DNA of 64,000 nucleotides from Silene conica (lineage: Eukaryota > Streptophyta > Magnoliopsida > Caryophyllales > Caryophyllaceae). Both the position numbers and the translations under genes were made by a program. This document shows positions 37,065-47,394 of this stretch, piece by piece. Numbering within the stretch: position 1 is the stretch's first letter; each line of letters starts with the position of its first letter. Where the stretch lies: NCBI GenBank assembly GCA_029255685.2, contig CM055319.2:34125068-34189067 (forward strand). The letters run 5' to 3'. The notes under the pieces were generated by a model. It was not told the DNA's origin. It did no database searches and saw only the letters and a list, made by a program, of their open reading frames with translations.

Positions 37065-38100
37065 TTATAAGACCCAAAAACCCACGACCCAAAAACAGCC
37101 CTACCCGACACACCTCACCTTCGAACAGCCCCCAACCACCGTGAACAGGCCCTTCGGCCACCGACACACGCAACCCCCTAACACTCCTAACCACCTTCTA
37201 CCACCGCGACATCACCACCATACCACTGACCTCCGGCGAGCGACTAAAACCCCTGACAAACATCGACCCTTCACCCCCCTGCTCTAAACACCTGCAACCC
37301 GTCCTTTTAACCCAACCAAAACAGACCCAAATCGACACCACCACCAGTGCCGACAACCCCAGGAACCACCACGCTGACACACCCTAACACCCGCACTAGA
37401 CACCACGGTGGTGCCACTGTGTCGACCTCCCCCAAGTCAACAGTGGTACCACCCCCTTACACCCCCTGTGACAACCCAACACAGACCCGAGAATTAAACC
37501 GAACCAACAGACACAACGAACCCTTCTTTTTACACCACTCGTGATATTCAACACCCACCATGACTCACCCCTGACCACCTCCTAACCATCAGAAGAACAA
37601 TAAAACAAAAACCATAACAATCACGACACCAAAACCCCTCTCGAAAGAGCAACAAACACCAGCAGTATAAAATAGAATTGCAAACGAACAGACACAGGCT
37701 GCGACTTAGCTGTTTCCTGACTCAATTCGAGGGGCTAGACCGGGTCAAACAACCGTGAGAGTCTCCTCCTTCTTGGGGTGTGGTGGCGGCTGAGCAATTA
37801 GGGTAGGGGTGGTGTTTGTAGATAGGTCAGAAAAGTGTGTCGAAGCACATCTTATAAGGCGGCTGAGTGAGGTGTGTGTGAGGGTTTCATTAACTTGAGT
37901 TACGTGAGTCTTGGGCTGCTTGTGTTGACACGGAAATCGAGGCCCAAGACCCTCACCCAACGACCCCAAGTTCGAACCCTACCACAAGCATGACCCATAT
38001 ATAAGAGATCCCTAGATTGAATCCCCTAACTAGCACGATACACACCCATATACATATAAACAATTAAGATACAATCGTGCCCAAAATTCGAGGTATTACA
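35965..38100 (-). mobile_element. sLTR-3: solo LTR with perfect target repeat and internal empty-site control
   Basis: Starts TGTAACACCCCC, ends GAGGTATTACA; flanked by GAAGT at 35960-35964 and 38101-38105. The duplicated copy at 39061-39090 reads AGGGAAGTAGAAGACC without the insert, so the empty site is visible in the same window. No coding capacity. Sense orientation is minus. It contains an (AAT)n run near 37030-37062, a C-rich segment (37070-37580) and a 27-28-bp minisatellite. Confidence 0.95.
36381..36505. repeat. 27-28-bp minisatellite in sLTR-3
   Basis: CAAGACCCATTAT units begin at 36381, 36409, 36436, 36464 and 36492. A decayed counterpart in sLTR-4 (ATGGGTCTTG repeats, 40870-40915) shows the repeat belongs to the LTR family. 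Confidence 0.85.
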
Positions 38101-38122
38101 GAAGTAGAAGACCAGGAACATC

Positions 38123-38988
38123 TAATCTCTCTTATAAAAAGAGATGAGGTTAAGGTAAAAATCATCATCTGACACTACACACCACTCTTCATCTCTCTCT
38201 GTCACTGTAACTTTCGGGAAAGCTTTTCTTTCTCATTCTTCTTGCCTTATACTCGGAATTTTGTAATCTCTTTTCTTCCTTTTAATTTAATTCTTGTTCT
38301 TTTGTTCTTTTTCTTACTTCTCCTCCCTTACTTTTAGTTTATTAGACCTTTTTATTATGTCTTGTTTCTCTGGCATCTCAATGGTTAGTTCAGAATCTCA
38401 AGCCATGTGTAGCTAATTTCTATAATATGTTAGAATGAAGGAACTCGCGGTAGTTATGTCACAGAATTTGCATGTTAGTCGTCCTTGCGACGAAGTTCAC
38501 CCATAAACAATATAATTAAGAAACTTGTCGAATGAGTGCATACAGGAGACCAGTTTACCTAGTAAAACCTTACCTGGATCGAAAGATTGGTGGGTAGGCT
38601 TGTTTAGGTTGATTTATGTAACCTATCTAAGATCGAAAGATTGATAGGGGAGTCCAGGGGTGATTTCAGACCGAAAGGATATTAATCGTTCCCACTTCGT
38701 TTATAATTCGACTGACCTAGTTTGTTATGTGATATGCATTACCGCGAAAACCTGAATCCTGACATATTCCCTTTTTATTGATTGAACTCACTTTGTTCTA
38801 TTTGTTTTATTTTCTTTTACAACTTTTTTAGTTACAATCTCAACAACAACCCCCCCCCTCGTTTTTGTGACTGAACAACTAAGAACGCATATAGATGTTA
38901 CCTCCCTGTGGAGATCGACCCTACTTCCGCTAGCTACCTAGTTAGTTGACTTAGGTATATTATCTTTGGTGCATAACGACACGCATCA
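38123..38988 (+). repeat. Tandem duplicate of the Ath-A LTR end
   Basis: Sequence from TAATCTCTCTTATAAAAAG to CGACACGCATCA repeats the last ~870 bp of the Ath-A 3' LTR and continues into the same L1-A flank (38989 on). The junction at 38119-38123 joins L1-A GGAACATCT to LTR ATCTAATCTC, sharing ATCT. It therefore looks like a segmental tandem duplication rather than a new insertion. Confidence 0.9.
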
Positions 38989-39112
38989 AAGGCCATGAAC
39001 ACGAAAGCCAAGCTTTATGACCTGCAACTGATACAAGACAACTTGTGTTGTATTTGCAAGAGGGAAGTAGAAGACCAGGAACATCTATTCTGCAAGTGTG
39101 ACTATAGCAGAC
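38989..39112 (+). pseudogene. L1-A zf-RVT fragment, second copy
   Basis: Repeats the zf-RVT region and continues further: CCICKREVEDQEHLFCKCDYSR, with Cys/His spacing of the zf-RVT zinc motif. It is interrupted by sLTR-4 after CAGAC and resumes at 41372. Confidence 0.88.
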
Positions 39113-41366
39113 TGTAATAACCCGTTTTATTATTTATATGTACATAGTTATTTTACGGGTCGACGATAAGTAATTGTAATTATTCGTTAAGTGAGCTAGT
39201 GTATATTCGTTTTATGTTATGCATAGTAGACTTGGTGGGATTCGAATTGGGAACCTAGGTCATCAAAATAGGAGATGGTATTATGTTGCTAGTGAGGCTC
39301 GAACCTGGGATCAACAGCATCACTATTTTGGGCCTCGATTTCCGTGAATAAGCAAAACAGCCCATAGACTCGCTGCTCATGCTTGCTCTGCCGTCATTTA
39401 TAGAGCAAGTTTTCATACCCTAAACCTTATACAAACACAAATACATCTACACTAAACCCTAGCTGCCACATTAGAGAAGAAGAGGAAGCTGCTCACGGTG
39501 GTTGTAGGCTAACCTAGGGTGGTTCATTTTGGCCATAGATCTGGTATGCTCACCACAATCACGTTAATCCCTGTTTACTTTATGGTTTTTGTCGCCTGTT
39601 TAGAGGGTATAACACGTTTTAATTCTGGTTGTTTTTGCATACTTATATACTAGGACATGTAATGAATGTATGTAGGCCATTGGTTGGGTGTCGTTGGCTG
39701 TTTAAGATCATCTTTGAGGGTGGTTAACTTGGGGTCAGAAATGGGTTGTAATAATACGTTTGACATGAGTTTTCATATGCATATTTGTAATCAGATTTTT
39801 AGATGAGTTCGTATGTTTATTATTATGGGTCTTTGCGTGATAAGTCAGGTGGTAGTTGGGTGATGCTCGTTGTGGTAGTCTCGATGGTTAGTGGTGGCTG
39901 GGTATGGTGGTACAGGGGCGTTCGTTAGGGGTTGTCAGGGTGTTTTTGGTCGTCTTTGTTGCTATTCTGTAGTTGCGCGTGTACATGGGTACTTGGGGGA
40001 TGGTAACACCATTGACTCGGGGGAGGTCAACACGGTGTTACCATCGTTACTAAGAGTCTGATGTCAAGGGGTGTTAGTGGTGGTGGTCTAGGGTGGTAAC
40101 TCTACTGTAGACGGTGGCTGGAAGGGTCGGTTTCAGGTGGGTAGGTGGAGGTTGCGTGAGGAACCAGGTGTTTTGGGACTCTGGTTCGTCTCACCGGAGG
40201 GAGCCGATGGGGCTGGTAGGTGTCGGTGGTGGAGTATGTAGGGTGGGGGTTGCGTGTGGTGGTTGTCGGCAAGGGGCAAGGTGGTCGTGCGGTTGTGAGG
40301 GGGTGTTTTTGTGTCGCGGGTTATGGCGTGGTAAAGGAGGGCTGTTTCGTTGTTATTATTATTATTATTATTAATTATTATTATTTTTTTTTTATTATTA
40401 TTAATTATTATTATTATTATCATTATTATTATTAATTATTATTATTATTATTATGTTATTTTGGGTTAGTAATTATGTGTTTATTAAAGGATATTTTGAA
40501 CTATTTAAGAAAGTTAATTGTTTTGGAAAGTTACCATTTTTGGCAGTTACTATTTTGGGAAGGGTCTATGTTAGGAAACTTTCCGCTTTTAGAAGTTACT
40601 ATTTTTAGTATGTGTAAGCGAAATAGAAGGGTTTGGGAAGGATTTTAATTCATTTTATAATATATGTTTAGGTGGTGGTTTCCGCGTTGAACACTTCTAG
40701 TAGCAGTTGTTCGTTTGCCGCTATCTATCTGCAGTTTCGAGGTAGGGGATATTTATGTTTGTGGTTGTGTTATGACATGAGGTCACTCCTTATATGATTG
40801 ATATTTAATTATGGATATATTGTGATTGATTGATTATTATTGATTATCGTGGAGAACGGGGCTTGTGAAATGGGTCTTGTGATATGGGTCTTGCGATAAG
40901 GGACTTGTGATATGGCCATGGGAGGTGTGGTGTGTTGGAGGTGAAGTGGAGAAGTGATTGTTGCGGAGATGGAGGAAATTCGTATTGTGTTATGCATGTC
41001 TTGATTATATTACCTACTCAACCTCGTGTTGACCCTGTTTGTTTGAATGTGTCTGTGTTGATCCAATTTATTAGGGAGCAGAATGACAGGTCTTAGACTC
41101 GTGGAAGCTGGAAGGGAGGAGAGGCTATGAACCAGACCTGTCTAGTGCTAGATCACGTTACTTAGTCTTTCACTTTGTCTAGACTTTTGTTTTATTTTAT
41201 GAGACAGTTGTAACACTTTGAGACTTCTTGTTTTTACCTTTAAATTACTTAATAAAGTACTGTATTTCTTCCTTTGTTATCTACTACCTCGGTTATCCGA
41301 GATGGTAACACCCTTGGTTATTTGGGGAGTCCTAGTTCAGGCCTCTAAATAAATGGGGGTGTTACA
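39113..41366 (+). mobile_element. sLTR-4: solo LTR with perfect 5-bp target repeat
   Basis: TGTAATAACCCG...GGGGGTGTTACA, 2.25 kb, flanked by CAGAC at 39108-39112 and 41367-41371. Sense is plus. G-rich GGTGGT segment at 39880-40340, then a (TTA)n tract, and the family motif CTACTCAACCTCGTGTTGAC near 41013. No internal domain. The G-rich open frames here are not convincing genes. Confidence 0.94.
40352..40454. repeat. (ATT)n microsatellite
   Basis: About 100 bp of imperfect TTA/ATT repeats in sLTR-4. Sister solo LTRs have (TAA)n in the equivalent place. Confidence 0.9.
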
Positions 41367-41371
41367 CAGAC

Positions 41372-41673
41372 TCATTATTGAATCAATGAGTACCTGGGTG
41401 CAATACACTCTGCAGTCGCATATCAAGAATGACTGGAGAACAAAACTAAGAGGGACTAAGTTGAAGAGGGGTCTAATGAATGGTGTCATCAATGCAATTG
41501 TATATCATATCTGGTCCCAATGGAACCAATGCAGAGTGGAGGGTATTTTACTTCGACCAGAGGTTGTATGCAAGCGGATCAAAGACGAATTGCGAATTCA
41601 TTTCAAGCATAGAGTCAAGAGAGTGCTAAATACTAAAGATAGAAATTATATGAAGCACATTCTAGTTACATAA
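41372..41673 (+). pseudogene. L1-A ORF2 C-terminus
   Basis: Continues from zf-RVT: MSTWVQYTLQSHIKNDWR, GVINAIVYHIWSQWNQCR, ending at TAA after KHILVT. The wording parallels the L1-B and L1-C C-termini (AINAIIYHVWMQRNRCR; MVYTTYCYTIWQIRNQAR). A ~100-bp 3' UTR and an A7 tail follow. Confidence 0.88.
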
Positions 41674-42054
41674 CTATGTAGTTTGAGACATACATGTTGT
41701 ATGGTGCTGATTGTTATTAGTGAGTAATAGTTACTCTTTGGTTATAATATACTTACATTTTACCAGAAAAAAATAATTCACATAGTTAATTATCCTTCTA
41801 CATGTGCAATCCCAATTCCCTAGATTTCTTCTCATTATTGTTTGCAACTTCTCTCTTATCAATTATGTTTTTAGTCAATCCTTAATCAAAATCAAACAAC
41901 TTGTGATCGATAGGTAGTTTTCTATTCATAGCTAATCACAAATGCATTCCCGTCTCCCTGAGATCGACCACTTCTTCCCTATCTACATTAATTTGTGTGT
42001 TAGTTAAGTTTAGGGTATTTTATCTTTATTAGGTGTATGATAAGCCTATCAAAT

Positions 42055-42071
42055 GTTGACGCCGTTGCCAG
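42055..42071 (+). other. LTR-D primer site, degenerate tRNA-Asp type
   Basis: TTGACGCCGTTGCCAGG differs at a few positions from TGGCGCCGTTGCCGGGG and lies three bases after LTR-D ends. Ath-E sequence begins immediately after it. Confidence 0.75.
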
Positions 42072-42942
42072 GTGATGCGCGCATATATTATTATATACTT
42101 TTCAGTACCTTTTGGCACGCATTTTCTATGTTTTATAGGTGATTCTATATCACTTTATGCCCCGGACACGCTATTTTATGTTTTTCTTACTATTTTATAG
42201 GAATAAGCGCGAAAGTGATGAAAACCAGGCTAGAGTCATCCCAAGTATACTCTTTTAGAAGATGGAAGTTGGAATAAGCCTTACAAGCTTTAGGAAGCGC
42301 CAATCGTCCAAGTCAAAAGCCATTTTGAGATGCGCATAGAAGCAATAAAGTCTATCAAGCAAAAGAAAAGCTATAATTTGCTAGTGCCTATATTGAGGAG
42401 CCATATCTCGAGTTCCAACCAATAATCAGGTGATTCCAATTGGAGATGAAAGCTTCTCCTCTTAGCTTTCCAACGCCACCATGAACGCTTGATTTGAGCG
42501 AGTAACGAAGAAATGACAGTCATTTGAAGTTCAGTGTGCAGTGCAGGAAATGCGCGTTGAGAAGTGCTCGATCGAGCACTTTATTTGTTCGATCAGGCAC
42601 TTATCTTCTCGATCGAGAGCTTTTCATAGCTATTCTTATCGATCGAGAGCTTTTCATAGCTATTCTTCTCGATCGAGAACTTTTGATAGCTATAATACTC
42701 ACAATAATGTTATTAGAAAACGTGTGGCCCATCACACGTCTAGGGTTGAGGACGTTTGGCACGCTTCCCCATGAAGCTTCTTGGAAGCTTCCCTTGCTCT
42801 TCCAAATACGTCTTCCCAAGCTAAATTGAATATCCGTATTGAACCCAACTCGGACATTTTGAGCTCCCTTTTAGGTCTTAGGTCACGACCCTTCCTCCTA
42901 GCCCATGCTCCCGCATCATTTGCATTTCTTTTCCTTTACTTT

Positions 42943-42979
42943 GTACAATGAGGACATTGTACGATTTGGTTTGGGGAGG
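42943..42979 (+). other. Ath-E internal hairpin plus polypurine-like tract
   Basis: GTACAATG-AGGA-CATTGTAC (42943-42962), five bases, then GGTTTGGGGAGG (42968-42979). Same layout as Ath-A 32775 and Ath-F 51983. Confidence 0.88.
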
Positions 42980-43651
42980 TTTTGCATCCATATATGTGTC
43001 TGCATTTCATTTTACTGCATTTCTGTTTGCACGTTTCAAATTTAGCATGCATTGTTGTTTTATTTCCAAAAAATCGAAAAATTCAAAATCAAAAAAATCA
43101 CGTTTATTTTTGCATATTAGGTCGAGTCAGATTGGAGTGTTTCATTGCTGAAAATTGTTGTATGCTTCAGCCTTGCACTGTTTCACGTATTTTAGCAAAT
43201 TCCATAGCCATTTCCCGAATTTCATTTTACATTTTTGTTGAACTAGTAGACTTGACTGAAAATTTTGGCAAACTACAATAACTTTTTGAGCTTTAGAGCC
43301 TTAAACTGGTGACATCCATGACCAGTTATTTTACGATTGTGAGTAGTACTCCCTGCATTTCTTGTTTTGCATGCATATGAGTTTTGATTTCTTATTGCCT
43401 ACACGCATCGGTTTAGAGGTCGAATTACACGTTTGGCGGACTATTGTATCAACCCCTTTCTCGTTTTACCATTTCAACTCCACTTTAAGCCTTAACTGCC
43501 TTTTGTCCTTAACTACATCCCATACTTTGACTACCATTGTGCCAAGCTAGGAAGTAGTAAGGAATTTATCATTTTGTATCAGTTGTGGCCCATTTTCAAT
43601 TGTCTTGGAGTGCGTGCAAGCGAGAATTGAAAGAAGTATTACTGTGTTGTG

Positions 43652-43780
43652 CTCGATCGAGAGCTTTATTGCTCGATCGAGAGGTTTTGGGTGTTCAATG
43701 TGCTCGATCGAGAGCTTTGTGCTCGATCGAGAATCTTGGAAAGAAAAGTTCTCGACCGAATGGAATTTCGGTCGATCAAG
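43652..43780. repeat. TCGATCGA pairs in the Ath-E 3' region
   Basis: Palindromes start at 43652, 43672, 43703, 43722, 43751 and about 43770 (steps 20, 31, 19, 29, 19), again ~50-bp pairs. The last two are decayed. Confidence 0.85.
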
Positions 43781-44414
43781 AAAATTGGTGGTACTTTGCC
43801 TATACAACCGAAAAAAAATGAAAAAAAAACATAAAATGAAAAACAGGGAATAATTCGGTTGAGAGTTTATCTGGATGTGTGATGTGTATGCTTTGTCATT
43901 TAAAAGGCATTGAGTTTATTTTTGAGTTGGAAGATCGGGATACGTTTTATGATGGTTTGTTAGGTTCTAGCTTGGCTTTAACCCCCACATATCCATACTT
44001 GTCTTGCCCCTTCTGTCCTACTTAGCCTCACATTCCCATATTTGCAATAGTTCGGCGTGTAATTGACATTGACGGTGGTTGTGCGTGTGTACGGTGCATG
44101 AAATCATTATTCATACTAGTCTAGCATGCATGATTTGTTGGTCGCAGTCTAGGTGAGCGACTTTTACTTCTTTCTCTCTTACATATTATATTCTTACCCT
44201 TTGCTTTGTTGAGAGAAGAGTGACCCGGGAGAGTCCAATTTCGAAAGTCTTGCAAGGTCAAAAGTTCAACATTTATTTGAAATATGCATAAATTCGTTTG
44301 CTTAGGATATTGAGCTTTTAGTATTGATTCATGTGCATTAAACGGTTTGAGTCGACGGTTTTCAGCTTGTTCATCTTTTACTCCTATCTATCTAGTCTTA
44401 GTTAGTTGCATGAG

Positions 44415-44453
44415 TTTGTTTGAGGGCAAGCAAATGTTTGGTTTGGGGAATTT
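44415..44453 (+). other. Ath-E terminal hairpin and polypurine tract
   Basis: TTTGTTTG-AGGG-CAAGCAAA pairs with one G-T (G-U in RNA) pair, then TGTTTGGTTTGGGGAATTT ends at the LTR. Confidence 0.8.
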
Positions 44454-46366
44454 TGATGCGTGCATATATTATATACTTTTCAGTACCTTTGGCACGCATT
44501 TCTATGTTTTACAGGTGATTCTATATCACTTTATGCCCCGGACACGCTACTTCGTATTTTTCTTACTATTTTGTAAGAATAAGCGCGAAAGTGATGAAAA
44601 ACGAGCCAGAGTCGTCCCAAGTATACTCTTTTAGAAGATGGAAGTTGGAATAAGCCTTACAAGCCTTAGGAAGCGCCAATCGTCCAAGTCAAAAGCCACT
44701 TTGAGATGCGCATATATAGAACAAAAAAAGTCTATCAAGCAAAGGAAGAGCTTCAATTTGCTAGTGCCTACATTGAGAAGCCATATATCGAGTTCTACAA
44801 CCGATAATCAGGTTATTCCAATTGGAGAGGAAAGTTTATCCTCTTAGGTTTCCAACGCCACCAAGAACGCTTGATTTGAGCGAGTAACGAAAAATGCCAG
44901 TCATTTGAAGTTCAGTGTGCAGTGCAGGAAATGCGCGCTGAGAAGTGCTCGATCGAGCACTTTATTTGTTCGATCAGGCACCTATCTTCTCGATCGAGAG
45001 CTTTTCATAGCTATTCTTCTCGATCAAGAGCTTTTCATAGCTATTCTTCTTGATCGAGAACTTTTGATAGCTATTCTTTTCGATCGAGAACTTTTGATAG
45101 TTATTCTTCTCGATCGAGAAGAAAACGGGTGGCTGATCATTTTCCCCGAGGGTTTTATTTCAGTTTTATCTTGTGTCTACTATAAGAACTCACTTGAGAG
45201 TTCATTTTTAGGTTAGCTCTTCTTTTATCAGATCCTTAGTCACTTTCAGAAAATATTTTCCAGATACTTTTAGTTTACCTTTTCTTTTCCTTACTTTGCT
45301 TCTAAGGAATATCATCGGGTTTTGATACCGTTCTACGCCGGATTCTACTTGATTGTAATCATCCTTTCTTTTCTTAATCGTAATCTTTATGTTATTGTTT
45401 GTTTACTGTTTTCATCTCACGAATTTCGTTCTGCTTCTTTTCTCGCGTTTGCTTCGATATTCGTGCCCCCTGTTTCTCGTTCTAGTTTCGGTTTTTGTAC
45501 CCCTATGCTTCGTTATTCCCGGTCTCTGTTTTTCCATCTCTTCGCTGTTTTCCCTCTGTTTTTGCCTACATATTTCATACTGTTTTCCTACTGTTTACTG
45601 CCAAAAGAACCGTGTCTCTTTGCCTCGTGTTGTGTCGATTCTTTTCTCCCTGTTTTTATCATTGTGCTATTATGTTTTAAACCATGTCAATTGATAACAT
45701 GATTAGCGTATTTGTTTTCGTTAGCAATTTCGTTATGAGTAGCTAAATCGTTTATATGCTAGGATGAGGGAAACTGTGTCATATGCATGATAGGTCATAA
45801 CCGGGTTGGGTAGTTTTGCGGTAGGAATTGTTGTTAAGCAATTTATTTGATGTTTAGTTGAATGTGCGCGCGCAAGAGACCATACGTTAAGTTAAAGCCC
45901 GACCTAGATCGGAAGATTATAAGGGTAAGGCTTGCTTAACAATAATAATTAGTTTCTGTGAGGGCGGAAGTCAAGCAGAAATGACCTTAGGGCGAGTTAA
46001 GACCGGAAGGTATAGTCGGGTTAGAGACGTGACTGTATTAACCTAGCTCTTCCTACCAATAAATTGATCGACCTAGTAATATCGATAGTGCCGACGACAC
46101 AGTGACCCTAATTCCTAGCATATCCCTCTTCTCTGAATTATTTTCTATCTTTTTTGTTTCTATTATTTTCTTGTCCTTTCTCTCTTATCTTTAAATCTCT
46201 ATAGTTTAGTCAAACCATTTTAAAACCCCCAAATTGTGACATTCCGACAGACAATTTAGACAGATAATTAGCAACATTGCCTCCCTGTGGAGATCGACCC
46301 TACTTACCGCTGACTTCTGTTAGTAGTACATAGGTTTTTGTTTTTGGTACTGAAACGCCGATATCA
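44454..46366 (+). mobile_element. Ath-E LTR (1.91 kb)
   Basis: TGATGCGTGCATAT...GCCGATATCA, preceded by a PPT and followed by a primer site, so it is at once the 3' LTR of the left part and the 5' LTR of the right part. TCGATCGA-type motifs at 44948, 44969, 44989, 45019, 45049, 45079 and 45109 (steps 21, 20, 30, 30, 30, 30). Confidence 0.85.
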
Positions 46367-46371
46367 ATCTT

Positions 46372-46390
46372 TGGCGCCGTTGCCGTGGAG
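46372..46390 (+). other. Ath-E primer binding site (tRNA-Asp)
   Basis: TGGCGCCGTTGCCGTGGAG: one mismatch to the tRNA-Asp complement, five bases after the LTR. Confidence 0.88.
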
Positions 46391-46571
46391 GCGACGCTTT
46401 TATCTGTTTAATTTTATCTGTTTTACGCCTCAACGGAAGACTGAGTACCTTGAGGATGATCTTATCTTTTTCTTTAGTGCTGTTTTGATAGGCCCACATG
46501 TTTATTAGACAGGCTGCGGAGGGAGATTATCGAAGGGAAGGCTTGAGTACCTTCGATCCCTTTTTGCCAAG

Positions 46572-47372
46572 ATGACATCCGTTGCCCGACTGATTCCTCA
46601 GTTTGAAGCCCAAGCTGAAAAATCCGTTAATGGGGAGAGGAAGGAATCTTGGGGTTGTGGTAATTACTACATTGCTCCTACACCACAATCGGTACCGCAA
46701 AAAACCCCTCCACATGCTTAAAATAATGAGTTCGCTGAAATAGTTCAGATAATAGAGGCATTGACGTTACGGGTGCAATCAAACTCCCATACTATCCGTC
46801 TTGAGAAGTTGCAAGCCCAAGTGAACGATTTGAGCAAAGGTATTGAGCGAGAGGCAGTTGTTTCAAACGCATCGAAGGGTAATTTACTCGATCGAGTATC
46901 TGACAGTCCTCGATCGAGCAAATTGAAGGACAAACCTCTCGATCGAGCTGCTACAACTGCTCGATCGAGCAAATACGAGGATGATGACCTCGATCGAGTA
47001 AACAGAAGTACTCGATCGACCATAACTGAGGATAAAATCCTCGATCGAGTAAAAACAAATACTCGATCGAGGACTCTTAACGACGAGGCATTCATTCAAC
47101 TTTTCTTCGATGCTCAACCGACTGTCAATGATGGGGAAACCGCTCAATCAGTCCCTTACCCACAATGGTTGTTGCCACACCGAGGATTTGTTGACCGCTT
47201 ACGGGCTCTCGACGTCATGGCTCATTACAATGAGATGATAACTCAGGTACCTACTTATGCCAATTTTATTTCTCAAATTGATTGGTCTAGGAAGAATACT
47301 AATGAGTCGGTAATGAACATAGCCATGAGTGAGGGGTGTAGCATGCTTATTAGGAGGGGACCGTGCCTATAA
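46572..47372 (+). pseudogene. gag: Ath-E gag remnant with four 17-residue repeats
   Basis: An ATG at 46572 opens a short frame (TSVARLIPQFEAQAEKS) stopped at 46719. The same region continues as ALTLRVQSNSHTIRLEKL, a probable coiled coil. Then come four exact-length 17-residue units starting LDRVSDSPRSSK, LDRAATTARSSK, LDRVNRSTRSTI and LDRVKTNTRSRT, encoded by paired CTCGATCGAG palindromes. After this, YPQWLLPHRGFVDRLRAL and QVPTYANFISQI match the linker before protease in Ath-F. The Retrotrans_gag core is missing. Confidence 0.75.
46887..47071. repeat. Eight CTCGATCGAG palindromes in strict 22/29-bp alternation
   Basis: Starts at 46887, 46909, 46938, 46960, 46989, 47011, 47040 and 47062; steps 22, 29, 22, 29, 22, 29, 22. 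Read in one frame the palindrome gives LDR; 22 bp later it is read one base off and gives RSS/RST/RSR. Confidence 0.97.
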
Positions 47373-47394
47373 TGTCTAACCCGCGTCAATTCTC

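Larger units (their letters stand above)
18491..41773 (+). mobile_element. L1-A: 5'-truncated plant L1 LINE split by nested elements
   Basis: The LINE starts inside ORF2 at the PGPDG motif and ends in a short A7 tail (41767-41773). A target repeat AATTCAC flanks it (18484-18490 and 41775-41781). Its own pieces are 18491-20014, 35885-35964, 38101-38122 plus the duplicated 38989-39112, and 41372-41773. Removing Ath-A, the duplication, sLTR-3 and sLTR-4 gives one continuous LINE 3' region. Confidence 0.9.
14326..42051 (+). mobile_element. LTR-D: Athila/Tat-like LTR expanded by nested insertions
   Basis: Begins TGATGTGCTATATTTG and ends AAGCCTATCA (TGAT...ATCA ends). A degenerate tRNA-Asp primer site follows (42055-42071), so it is a 5' LTR. 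Its own sequence is 14326-15124, 18067-18490 and 41782-42051, about 1.5 kb in total; the rest is sLTR-2 and L1-A with everything nested in L1-A. A TATA-like CTATATATA lies at 14873-14881, shortly after a palindrome cassette. The internal region is replaced almost at once by Ath-E material. Confidence 0.75.
42073..44453 (+). mobile_element. Ath-E: truncated LTR joined to 3' internal region
   Basis: Starts TGATGCGCGCAT and matches the first ~650 bp of the LTR at 44454, including TCGATCGA repeats (42568-42690). It then diverges near 42715-42760 and passes into 3' internal sequence with a hairpin, two polypurine tracts and A-rich tracts. No coding region remains: the whole gag end and the LTR remainder have been lost by deletion or unequal recombination. 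Confidence 0.75.

Noticed and set aside
38123..38988. Independent solo LTR of Ath-A
   Set aside because: It lacks the LTR start and is followed by the same L1-A flank as the full LTR, so it is a segmental duplication.
40114..40435. Gly/Val-rich and Asn/Ile-rich open frames in sLTR-4
   Set aside because: Direct translation of GGTGGT and ATT repeats.
45322..45702. 126-codon hydrophobic open frame that looks like a membrane protein
   Set aside because: It is T-rich LTR sequence of Ath-E; Phe/Leu/Ser richness follows from base composition and it is not kept in the Ath-A LTR.
46884..47147. Minus-strand open frame across the Ath-E palindromes
   Set aside because: Same reason: a shadow of palindromic repeats on the gag strand.
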